A stretch of DNA of 21,172 bases, taken from positions 1 through 21,172 of the forward strand of contig CALBGG010000133.1 in assembly GCA_937893605.1 (NCBI GenBank). The letters run 5' to 3'. This DNA is from an uncultured Clostridia bacterium. Lineage in GTDB: Bacteria > Bacillota > Clostridia > Oscillospirales > Oscillospiraceae. The notes under the pieces were generated by a model. It saw only the letters and a program-made list of their open reading frames with translations, had not been told where the DNA came from and did no database searches. This document shows, piece after piece, positions 12,333-19,218 of this stretch. Made by a program: the position numbers and the translations under genes. How positions within the stretch are numbered: position 1 is the first letter of the stretch; every line of letters begins with the position of its first letter.

Positions 12333-13119
12333 AGAAATCTTTTTCGATTATGGCCAGGAGAGCCTGCTGGATGGCGGTCTCGAAGCCGAGCTCCTTGAGC
12401 TTGCAGATGCCCTCAACGGTCGTGCCGCCGGGCGAGCAGACGCGGTTCATGAGTGCTATCGGGTGCTCGTCGCTGTCCATGGCCAGGGCGCTGCTGCCCA
12501 TGACGGTAGCGGTGGCCAGCTCCTCGGCCAGGGGGCGGGCAAAGCCCGCGCGCACGCCGGCCTCGGCCAGGGCGTCGATGTACAAAAGAACAAACGCGCC
12601 GGAAGCGCCGCCCAGCGCGCCGAAGGCAGGGAACATTTTCTCCTCTATGTGATATATCTTTCCGACAGATGAGAATATGCCGTCGGCAATGCGGATATCG
12701 TCCTTCGTCGCACCCTTGCCGCCGCAGATAGCGGTGACGGAGGCCTTGACCTTGGCGTTTATGTTCGGCATGACGCGCACAACGGGCACGCCCTTTGCAA
12801 GGCGCTCTTCATACCATTCGGTTCCCTTTCCGGCTGCAATGGTGATGACCGTCTTGTCCTTGGTGACGCCCTTTGCTATCTCCGGCAGAACCTCGGGCAG
12901 CACCTGGGGCTTTACCGCAAGGACGATGACGTCGGCCTTTTCAGCGACCTCGGCCGCCGTCGCGCAGGGGATAAGTCCGTGCTTTTCCTTGATGGCAAGG
13001 GTCTTGCCCCGGCTGCGGTTATAGCCGTAAAGATAGTCGTTCTTGAACTTGCCGCAGGAGGCCATTCCCGCGATGATGGCTCCGGCCATGTTGCCGAGTC
13101 CGATAAAGCCGTATTTCAT
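12316..13119 (-). CDS. proC: Pyrroline-5-carboxylate reductase
   Basis: The 267-aa cytoplasmic enzyme catalyses the last step of proline synthesis, reducing 1-pyrroline-5-carboxylate with NAD(P)H. The N-terminal Rossmann motif GLGNMA (7-12) and KPQVLPEVL (70-78) are present, as is the family pattern RVMPN (115-119). The C-terminal dimerisation domain has SGAFVLLYIDALAEAGVR (173-190) and the signature SPGGTT (229-234). Family length is normal. No proA or proB is adjacent. The last residues, FLEAN, and the TGA stop are encoded by the terminal repeat of the MITE-like element, so the native C-terminus has probably been replaced by a few residues. Confidence 0.95.
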   Translation of the reverse strand: MKYGFIGLGNMAGAIIAGMASCGKFKNDYLYGYNRSRGKTLAIKEKHGLIPCATAAEVAEKADVIVLAVKPQVLPEVLPEIAKGVTKDKTVITIAAGKGTEWYEERLAKGVPVVRVMPNINAKVKASVTAICGGKGATKDDIRIADGIFSSVGKIYHIEEKMFPAFGALGGASGAFVLLYIDALAEAGVRAGFARPLAEELATATVMGSSALAMDSDEHPIALMNRVCSPGGTTVEGICKLKELGFETAIQQALLAIIEKDFFLEAN

Positions 13120-13182
13120 GGTTCCACGCTCCTTAAAGATTTATTTGTCTGTATTCTACCATCAATTCGGCCTTTTAGCTAT

Positions 13183-13234
13183 ACAATATTATTGTTAAAT
13201 TTCTATTGCAAAAGATTATGTAACCTGATATAAT
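13183..13234. promoter_or_regulatory. Divergent promoters sharing one palindromic -35 hexamer
   Basis: TTGCAA (13206-13211) is its own reverse complement. On the plus strand it lies 17 bp before TGATATAAT, an extended -10 with TATAAT at 13229-13234, serving the SLH protein gene. On the minus strand it lies 17 bp before TATTGT (13188-13183), which would serve proC. The minus -10 is inside a perfect 13-bp palindrome (ACAATA-T-TATTGT, 13183-13195), a possible operator. The plus promoter is strong and the minus one weaker. Confidence 0.7.
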
Positions 13235-13279
13235 GGTTGACACCGAATTGTAACCAAGTTTCCCCGGAGGTTTGACCAT

Positions 13280-15463
13280 ATGAAAAAATTTCGCAGAGCG
13301 CTGGCGCTTGTGCTCGTTATAAGCAGCCTTCTTGCCATCACGTCCGTCGGCGCGCTGGCAGACACGATCCCCGGCGAGAGGCTCGCTGTTTTCGACAACG
13401 TCGGGCAAATGAACAGCAGCACCTTCACCGACGTAAGCTCGCTTAACTGGTACTACACCGGCGTCAGGACCACATACAACAAGGGCATCATGGTCGGGTG
13501 CGGAAACAAGACCTTCTGCCCCAATAACAACGTCAGCTGGGCCGAGGCGATAACGATCGCCGCGCGCATCCACGCCGCGTATAACGATAACCTCATAGCC
13601 GATCCCAACCCCAACGAGGTCTGGTACGCAACGTATTATAGATACTGCCAGGCTCGCAAGCTCCTGCCGTCGACAACTCCCGCCTTTAACGATCTCGGCA
13701 AGAGCATAAACAGATATGATCTTGCGTATATGTTCTCGAAGACCATAAGCGTGCAGGACATGCCCAAGATAAGCGACTACGCCATAGGCGACCTGAGCAG
13801 CATCCCCGCCTACTACAAGGCCTCGGTGCAGCTTCTGTACTCTGCCGGAATAATGAACGGCGTGGACGCGGCAAAGCGCTTCTACGGCACGAGCACGGCA
13901 AGCCGCTCCCAGATAGCCACCGTTGTGGCGCGCATCGTCGAGCCCGCCCTGCGCCTGGGGCATGACTCAAGGGTCAACGCCGACATGGCCGATTATGAGG
14001 CGAACCTCGAAAACGACAGCGTCGCCGTTCAGATCGGCAAAACAAGCTACTGCCTGTATAAAAGCTACCTGACCGTGGACACTGTGACCTACAGCCTGTA
14101 TTCGGTAACGTCCAATGATGCGAGCACAGAGCTGTACACCGCCGGCGTCGGCCAGTATCTCAACAACATAAGCGTCTATGACGGCAAGGTCTATTTTTGC
14201 CGCAGCACAACAGGAAGCGAAAAGGGCTCGCTTTTGTGCTATGATCCCGCGACCGGCATGACGGTCACCGTGTACGATGGCTACATCATCGAATCGTACT
14301 GCTTCTATGACGGCAAGCTCTACGCACTGGCATTCACAAAATACGCCGACAAGCCCGACGGCTACACCTACGTCTTCGGTCAGATAACAAACGGCGCATT
14401 CAACGCTATAAGCTCCGAGCTCAAATACTCTCAGGTACCCAACTTTGTGCCCTACGGCTGGAACGGAAAGATATATTTCAAGATGTCAGAGCCCGTCACC
14501 GTAAAGGACACGCAGGGCAACGATACCTCGGTCGATATCGACAAGCTATATGCGTATGATATCGCAAACGGCGGCATCGAAAAGGTCTGCGACTATAAAA
14601 TAAACACCAGCTTTTACGACGGCCACGTCATGTATTTCCTCGCGTATGACACCGACGGAAACTACGACCTTAACCTGTACGCCGTCTCGCTTCAGGCTCC
14701 CGGCGCCGTCACGACAGTCGGCGAGTTCCCGAAAACAACGAACGTGCGCAACCGCTCGATATACAAGTACGATGACAAGTTCTACTGCCTGTCCTCGTTC
14801 AACCGCTATGTCTACAGCATGGACAACACCGGCAGCACGCGCCTTGCGCTCATATGCGGCGGTGTTTACGACAGCATGAATTTCACGGACGATAAGCTCG
14901 TGCTAATCCCCAACACCCTCACAACCAGCAACGCAAACGAGCTGAAGGTGTACAATGCAAAGAGTCTGGCCGCACGTGCGCTTTACGGCGACTGGCTCGG
15001 GCAGAGCGTCTACTACACCGGCGCGCGCTTCGTGCCCGAAAACGGCAAGGGCTACTACTCGACTGCCGAAAGCGTCAGCACGGTGACCAATATTCCCATC
15101 ACCGTCACGAAGGCCTTCTCTCGCGGCAGCGACTTCATCGTTCAAACCAAGTACACGAATCTGCTCGACACGGGCATCAAGCTGCGCTCGTACATCGTCA
15201 AGGTATATCTCGACGGTAAGCTCGTAGCCTCGGACCTCAACCGCATGGTCGGCGTGGAGATGAAGACCAACGACATCGAGACATTCACCTTCGTTATAGC
15301 CGGCGCCGATGTTCTGCAGAACTTTGACGTAGCAGACGGCCGTATAAGCGTCGAGGTAATCCCGACCTATGATATCATCCCGGAGCAGACAGAACCCAGT
15401 CCCAGCCCCTCGTCCACGCTTTCTGACGTCCCCGATATTCCGGGGCTCACCACTGATAACTAA
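13280..15463 (+). CDS. Secreted SLH-domain surface protein with predicted beta-propeller
   Basis: ATG at 13280 follows CCGGAGG. The 727-aa product has a signal peptide (1-27, cut after SVGALA) and three divergent SLH repeats (about 49-102, 113-157, 168-225) that would attach it to cell-wall polymer. A long region (about 240-580) of repeated strands with recurring YDGKVYF and YDGKLYA-type blades resembles DUF5050-like or other beta-propellers. A strand-rich C-terminal module (about 590-700) ends in a Pro/Ser/Thr tail. No catalytic motif is apparent, and binding or scaffolding is the likely role. It is a single-gene unit between a strong promoter and a terminator. Confidence 0.85.
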   Translation: MKKFRRALALVLVISSLLAITSVGALADTIPGERLAVFDNVGQMNSSTFTDVSSLNWYYTGVRTTYNKGIMVGCGNKTFCPNNNVSWAEAITIAARIHAAYNDNLIADPNPNEVWYATYYRYCQARKLLPSTTPAFNDLGKSINRYDLAYMFSKTISVQDMPKISDYAIGDLSSIPAYYKASVQLLYSAGIMNGVDAAKRFYGTSTASRSQIATVVARIVEPALRLGHDSRVNADMADYEANLENDSVAVQIGKTSYCLYKSYLTVDTVTYSLYSVTSNDASTELYTAGVGQYLNNISVYDGKVYFCRSTTGSEKGSLLCYDPATGMTVTVYDGYIIESYCFYDGKLYALAFTKYADKPDGYTYVFGQITNGAFNAISSELKYSQVPNFVPYGWNGKIYFKMSEPVTVKDTQGNDTSVDIDKLYAYDIANGGIEKVCDYKINTSFYDGHVMYFLAYDTDGNYDLNLYAVSLQAPGAVTTVGEFPKTTNVRNRSIYKYDDKFYCLSSFNRYVYSMDNTGSTRLALICGGVYDSMNFTDDKLVLIPNTLTTSNANELKVYNAKSLAARALYGDWLGQSVYYTGARFVPENGKGYYSTAESVSTVTNIPITVTKAFSRGSDFIVQTKYTNLLDTGIKLRSYIVKVYLDGKLVASDLNRMVGVEMKTNDIETFTFVIAGADVLQNFDVADGRISVEVIPTYDIIPEQTEPSPSPSSTLSDVPDIPGLTTDN

Positions 15464-15466
15464 GCT

Positions 15467-15496
15467 AAAAAAGACCGCCGATGGCGGTCTTTTTTA
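15467..15496. terminator. Terminator of the SLH protein gene
   Basis: GACCGCC-GAT-GGCGGTC (15473-15489) is flanked by A6 and T6, starting 4 nt past the stop codon. It can act in both directions. Confidence 0.93.
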
Positions 15497-15499
15497 TTG

Positions 15500-16171
15500 A
15501 GTCTGTCAAAAAACCTTTGCTGTGGAGGAAAAATATCCGCGCAGCAGGGGAGCTCGAGGGGTAGCGAAGCGGCGGCGCGGGAGTGAATGACATGCCGGGG
15601 GCATGTCAGAGCCGCGCCGTGGCCGAGCCGCAGCGAGAAAAGCCCCCCGCTCGAAATCAGATTATAGCCGTCAAAAGCGCCTGACCTATCAGGCTTTTTG
15701 ACGAGCGCAGCGAGATTTTTCGTGAAAATTTATTTTCACGAAAAATGTGGCGTATTTGAAGCGTGCCTTGAACGGTCAGCTTCTGCATTCACCGGAGAGG
15801 GTACTGCGGTATGTTCGCTTGCCGTCCCTGTCAGCCGCTGTATTCCGTGTATGGGAAAACCGGTATTTCCCCATCGTCCCCTCTATTTTACCAGATACTC
15901 TGCTGCTTTCATTGGTTTTTGACAGCATAAGAAATCCGGTACGGAAAATTCCGTACCGGATTTCAGCTTGTCAAAAAAGTTCAAAATGAACTTTTTTGAC
16001 CGCGCCAATGCCGCCAGCCATTTTGAAACTCTTCAAAATGGCGCTTCGCAAAAAGCCTTGAAAAACAAGGCTTTTTATGTGGCGGCAGATCAAATTCGAG
16101 GCGGGTCTTGCCCCCTCGAGCTCCCCCGCTGCTCTGTTGTTTAGCTCAGCAGCATAGTTTTTTTACAGTCT
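15500..16171. repeat. Composite hairpin island with long terminal inverted repeats
   Basis: This gene-free stretch is bounded by inverted arms of about 60 bp. The best-conserved part is GCAGCAGGGGAGCTCGAGGGG (15541-15561), matching in inverted form at about 16112-16132, with outer matches CTGT-n-AAAAAAC and GCTG. Inside are many near-perfect hairpins: GACATGCC-GGG-GGCATGTC within a GC-rich outer stem (about 15570-15625), GCCTGA/TCAGGC within GTCAAAA/TTTTTGAC (about 15668-15703), TTTTTCGTGAAAA/TTTTCACGAAAAA (about 15716-15746), a 16-bp stem at 15931-15964, TCAAAAAAGTTCA/TGAACTTTTTTGA (15969-15998), GCCATTTTGAA/TTCAAAATGGC, and AAAAAGCCTTG/CAAGGCTTTTT. I see no coding sequence with a ribosome site. 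It looks like a non-autonomous mobile element, or several nested ones. Confidence 0.75.
15931..15964. repeat. 34-bp palindrome, copy 1
   Basis: A perfect 16-bp stem (GAAATCCGGTACGGAA and its complement) surrounds AA. The flanks TTTTTGACA and TGTCAAAAA extend the inverted repeat to about 15917-15977. It is identical to the copy at 16172-16205. Confidence 0.9.
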
Positions 16172-16205
16172 GAAATCCGGTACGGAAAATTCCGTACCGG
16201 ATTTC
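16172..16205. repeat. 34-bp palindrome, copy 2
   Basis: This is an exact second copy of the palindrome at 15931-15964, placed 241 bp away, at the edge of the hairpin island and 37 bp past the stop codon of the OYE-family gene. It could end that transcript as a stem-loop, although a good T-run does not follow directly on the minus strand. Confidence 0.88.
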
Positions 16206-16241
16206 TTATGTTTTTGCTTTGTATTTACCGGGGTCTGTAGA

Positions 16242-18305
16242 CTATATCTTCATGCAGACGTCCCATGCGCGCCAAATAGCGGTACGCAGGTTGCCGATGG
16301 TGACACAGTCGCCGACGCGGTGGATATTCTTGCCCTTGCCGCCGACAGGCGCGGGAACGAAGCCGATGCCGTTTACGATATTGTCGTATTCGACCTCAAA
16401 TACTTCCTTGCCGTCCTTGGAAGCGATAACGACGGTCTTATCCTTGATCTCGCGGATAGTATGCTCAAGGTAAGTGGGAACCTTGTGATATGCGAGAACA
16501 TCACGCAGGAAGGAAGCGTTTGCCAGGCAGACGTTCTGCGCGGGAACGAGATCCGCTGCGTACTCGACGATAATGGGGTGCTTGCCCTGGAGAACCATTT
16601 CGTATGCAGCCTCGCAAGCGGACTGGCCGCCGCCGAAGAACACGATCTTGTCGCCTACGGGGTACTTCTCACGCAGGAGCTGAGTGAAGGTGAGGCACTT
16701 CTCGAAGCCGGGGATCAGCATCTTTCTGGGAACTGCGCCGGTTGCAACGATGATCTCATCATAGCCGCGGAGAGTGCCCAGGTCGTTGATCTCGGTGTTG
16801 AAGCGAATGTCGAGACCGACCTTCTTGACCTCGTTCTCATACCAGGTGATGAGAGCCTTGTCGTTCTCTTTGAAGCTCATTGCGGAAGCGGTGAGGAACA
16901 GGCCGCCGATGCGGTCGGTCTTCTCGAAGACAACGGGCTTGTGGCCGCGCTGGAGCAGAACCAGGCCTGCCTCTACGCCGCCGATACCGGCGCCGATGAT
17001 AGCGACCTTCTTGGGGTTCTTGGTGGGCACGATCTTGTAGCGGTTGTGCTGCATGGTCGGAGGAGTAAGCGCGCAGCGGCCGAGGTGCAGAGAGTCCTCA
17101 AGACCCTGGATGTTTGCGGTGCCCTTGTACTTGGCAAAGTTGAAGCAGCCGTTGTGGCAGCGGATGCAGGGCTTTATCTCGTCCTCGCGGCCTTCCTGGA
17201 TCTTGATGATCCAATCGGGGTCAACGAGGTTCTGGCGTGCGATTGCGACAGCGTCGAGACGGCCGGCGGCAATCTCTTCGGCAGCCTTGACAGGATCCAT
17301 ACGGCCTGCGCATGCTACGGGCTTGTCGGTGAACTTCTTTATGTGCTCAACGTCTGCGAGGTTGCAGTTGTCGGGCATGTACTGAGGCGGATGTGCCCAG
17401 TACCATGCGTCGTAAGTACCGTTATCGCAGTTGAAGAAGTCGTAGCCCATGTCGCCGAGGTACTTGATAGCCTTCTCGGACTCGGGCATATCACGACCCC
17501 ACTCTACGAACTTTTCGCCGGGAACAGCGCCCTTACCCCAGCCCTTGGTGTAGGACTTGACGGAGTAACGCAGGGATACGGGGAAGTCTTCGCCGGCGTA
17601 TCTCTTGATGCACTGTACGATCTCGACGGGGAAGCGGAAACGGTTCTCGAAGGAGCCGCCGTACTCGTCTTCACGCCAGTTCCAGTTCTCCATGGTGAAC
17701 TGGTCAAGCAGGTAACCTTCGTGAACAGCGTGGATCTCAACGCCGTCGACGCCTGCGTCGCGCAGCAGCTTTGCGGTCTTACCGAATGCCTCGACCATCT
17801 CGTGGATCTCCTTGACGGTCAGAGGACGGGAGAGCATATCCTCCTGCCAACGGTTAGGAGTTGCAGATGCGGAAGCGCAGCTGTAGCTGACGTCGACGAT
17901 GGGGGAAGCGATCTTGTTGAGGATGGGATTCTTATTCAGGACGACCATCCAGGGGGTAACTGCCATGGAACGGCCGAAGCCTGCTGCCAGCTGGATGAAC
18001 AGCTTGGAGCCGGTCTTGTGGTATTCTACCATGTACTCCTTGAGCTGCTTGAACATTCTCTTGTTCTGGTACAGCCAGCGGCGGCCCATGGTATCACGGA
18101 CACACTGCATGCCGGGGAGAACAAGGCCAACGCCCTTCTGTGCTCTCTGGAGCAGGAAATAAGCTGCCTCTTTGTCGAAATGGCAGGGCTCAAGCCAGCC
18201 AAACAGAGAGGTACCGCCCATGGAACACTGGACAATGCGGTTTTTGATCTCGACATTGCCGATCTTGAACGGAGTAAATAGGGGTGCGTACTTTTCGTTC
18301 ATCAT
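16242..18305 (-). CDS. OYE-family NAD(P)H:flavin / 2-enoate-type oxidoreductase (FMN, 4Fe-4S, FAD)
   Basis: The 687-aa protein combines an N-terminal FMN TIM barrel (about 5-375), a 4Fe-4S cluster segment and a C-terminal FAD/NAD(P) module (432 onward). Barrel marks are IHAVHEGYLLDQF (191-203, H192 and H195) and YGGSFENRFRFP (215-226). Cluster cysteines are C380, C383, C387 and C411; the last gap is longer than the usual 11-12 residues. FAD binding is at IIGAGIGG (436-443), and a second Rossmann motif is in FFGGGQSACEA. Relatives include 2,4-dienoyl-CoA reductase, 2-enoate reductases and BaiCD/BaiH of bile acid metabolism; the substrate cannot be assigned. ATG at 18305 follows AAGGAAGG. Codons look more biased (mostly ATC, AAG, GAG) than in its neighbours. 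It has its own promoter with twin dyads. Confidence 0.9.
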   Translation of the reverse strand: MMNEKYAPLFTPFKIGNVEIKNRIVQCSMGGTSLFGWLEPCHFDKEAAYFLLQRAQKGVGLVLPGMQCVRDTMGRRWLYQNKRMFKQLKEYMVEYHKTGSKLFIQLAAGFGRSMAVTPWMVVLNKNPILNKIASPIVDVSYSCASASATPNRWQEDMLSRPLTVKEIHEMVEAFGKTAKLLRDAGVDGVEIHAVHEGYLLDQFTMENWNWREDEYGGSFENRFRFPVEIVQCIKRYAGEDFPVSLRYSVKSYTKGWGKGAVPGEKFVEWGRDMPESEKAIKYLGDMGYDFFNCDNGTYDAWYWAHPPQYMPDNCNLADVEHIKKFTDKPVACAGRMDPVKAAEEIAAGRLDAVAIARQNLVDPDWIIKIQEGREDEIKPCIRCHNGCFNFAKYKGTANIQGLEDSLHLGRCALTPPTMQHNRYKIVPTKNPKKVAIIGAGIGGVEAGLVLLQRGHKPVVFEKTDRIGGLFLTASAMSFKENDKALITWYENEVKKVGLDIRFNTEINDLGTLRGYDEIIVATGAVPRKMLIPGFEKCLTFTQLLREKYPVGDKIVFFGGGQSACEAAYEMVLQGKHPIIVEYAADLVPAQNVCLANASFLRDVLAYHKVPTYLEHTIREIKDKTVVIASKDGKEVFEVEYDNIVNGIGFVPAPVGGKGKNIHRVGDCVTIGNLRTAIWRAWDVCMKI

Positions 18306-18430
18306 ATGGTTCTTCCTTCCTTTAAATATGATTGACTAATTTATCACGGTAGACTCCGCCGGTAAAGCAGCGGTGTCGAACGTTTACAAAACAGTATCAC
18401 GCCTCAGGTTGACGTGCCTCTACACAATAG

Positions 18431-18515
18431 TGTGCTTAGTATAGCACATTTTTTCACAAATTGCAACCACAATATGTCCCTTTGTAGGCATGTTTTTTGT
18501 GCTTTATGTTGCACA
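18431..18515. promoter_or_regulatory. Twin 18-bp dyads at the OYE-family gene promoter (putative operators)
   Basis: TGTGC-N8-GCACA occurs twice, at 18431-18448 and 18498-18515, centres 67 bp apart. The two spacers are also alike (TTAGTATA and TTTATGTT). The first dyad encloses the -10 hexamer and the second lies upstream of the -35. This is the layout of a repressor with a main and an auxiliary operator. No regulator gene is adjacent. Confidence 0.7.
18438..18466 (-). promoter_or_regulatory. Promoter of the OYE-family gene
   Basis: On the minus strand TTGCAA (18466-18461), a 17-bp spacer and extended TGCTATACT (-10 at 18443-18438) give a start near 18431 and a leader of about 126 nt, long for this window. 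I saw no known riboswitch or terminator in that leader. Confidence 0.82.
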
Positions 18516-18576
18516 CGAGCCGTTTTTAGAGACTGTTTATTTGCTATTATACATATCTAATTATTAAGTATAAATT

Positions 18577-18609
18577 AAAACAGGGCACGGTGTCCATGCC
18601 CTGTTTTTG
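18577..18609. terminator. Bidirectional terminator after the PepSY gene
   Basis: ACAGGGCA (18580-18587) pairs with TGCCCTGT (18597-18604). T5 follows on the plus strand and TTTTAATTT on the minus strand. It serves the minus-strand PepSY gene ending at 18624. The stretch 18516-18576 between it and the OYE promoter region is AT-rich and I see nothing else in it. Confidence 0.85.
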
Positions 18610-18623
18610 TATTTTAAGGTTTC

Positions 18624-19058
18624 TTATCCCTCTGTCCGGTAGAAATTCTGGCCTATTATGAGGCCGGATTTTGCGTCGATTATATATCTGTAGTCGGTGA
18701 CCGAGCCCGTGAACTGCACCTTGTAGCACACGGTGTCGTTTATTTTTATCATCTCGACCGACATGTCCTTTGCCTTTTCCGGCGTTATCCCGGCGTCCTC
18801 GAGCGCGGTCTCACGTGCGGCGGCATAGCCGACATAGTCCGAATCGCTTATTATGCAGCTGCGCAGGGGCGATATCATGACGATGCACAAAAGCAGCATG
18901 ACTATCATCTGCGGTGCGCCGCGCCTGAGTCTTACGCGCCGCGTTGCGCGCGCCGAGCGCCGGCGAGCCGCCCTTTTCCTGTCTCTTTCCGAAAGGTGAG
19001 CGCCGCTGCCGCGCTTTTTATCCGCTCGCTTTTTAAGGTGTTTTCCGCCGGAAGCCAC
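18624..19058 (-). CDS. Membrane-anchored PepSY-domain protein
   Basis: I place the start at GTG 19058 because AAAGGAGG lies 8 nt upstream; an in-frame ATG at 19091 would put that ribosome site inside the gene. The 144-aa product has a very basic cytoplasmic tail (residues 1-50, rich in Arg, Lys and Ala). One membrane segment follows (about 51-68) and then an outside PepSY-like domain: helix AARETALEDAGITPEKA, then strands ending YRYIIDAKSGLIIGQNFY. PepSY domains are small extracytoplasmic modules linked to inhibition of proteases or to wall-associated functions. It is a single gene with its own promoter and terminator. Specific role unknown. Confidence 0.83.
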   Translation of the reverse strand: MASGGKHLKKRADKKRGSGAHLSERDRKRAARRRSARATRRVRLRRGAPQMIVMLLLCIVMISPLRSCIISDSDYVGYAAARETALEDAGITPEKAKDMSVEMIKINDTVCYKVQFTGSVTDYRYIIDAKSGLIIGQNFYRTEG

Positions 19059-19099
19059 GCAGCACTCCTCCTTTGCGATAAAGCTGTACAATCTTACTT

Positions 19100-19129
19100 A
19101 TTATATATATTCCATCCCCCTTTTGTCAA
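19100..19129 (-). promoter_or_regulatory. Consensus promoter of the PepSY gene
   Basis: TTGACA (19129-19124), an 18-bp spacer and TATAAT (19105-19100) on the minus strand give a start near 19093, about 35 nt before the GTG. This also excludes most of the upstream in-frame extension from translation with a proper ribosome site. Confidence 0.85.
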
Positions 19130-19153
19130 CAAAACATATGTCATATTGTGCGA

Positions 19154-19182
19154 TTGACCGACTCTTAATAAGGAGTTATAAT
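19154..19182 (+). promoter_or_regulatory. Promoter of the DUF5693-like gene
   Basis: TTGACC (19154-19159), a 17-bp spacer and TATAAT (19177-19182) place the start near 19189, 30 nt before the ATG, divergent from the PepSY promoter. Confidence 0.85.
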
Positions 19183-19218
19183 ATACAGTATAATTATAAT
19201 GGTACAAGGAGGAGCATC

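Noticed and set aside
15698..15989. Two short overlapping open frames in the hairpin island
   Set aside because: They cross several perfect hairpins, have no ribosome site and overlap one another, so they are chance frames in a repeat.
16320..18281. Long plus-strand open frame (653 codons) opposite the OYE-family gene
   Set aside because: The minus strand encodes a full multi-domain flavoprotein. The antisense frame is rich in Leu, Val, Ala and Asp from mirrored codons and lacks a start with a ribosome site.
18440..18463. Possible Rex (NADH-sensing) site, TTGTGAAAA in the OYE promoter spacer
   Set aside because: Only one half-site matches the known TTGTGAA-N4-TTCACAA pattern; the opposite half is absent.
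18624..19091. Upstream ATG start for the PepSY gene
   Set aside because: The AAAGGAGG site would fall inside the coding region and the ATG would sit at the very 5' end of the mRNA; GTG at 19058 has correct spacing.
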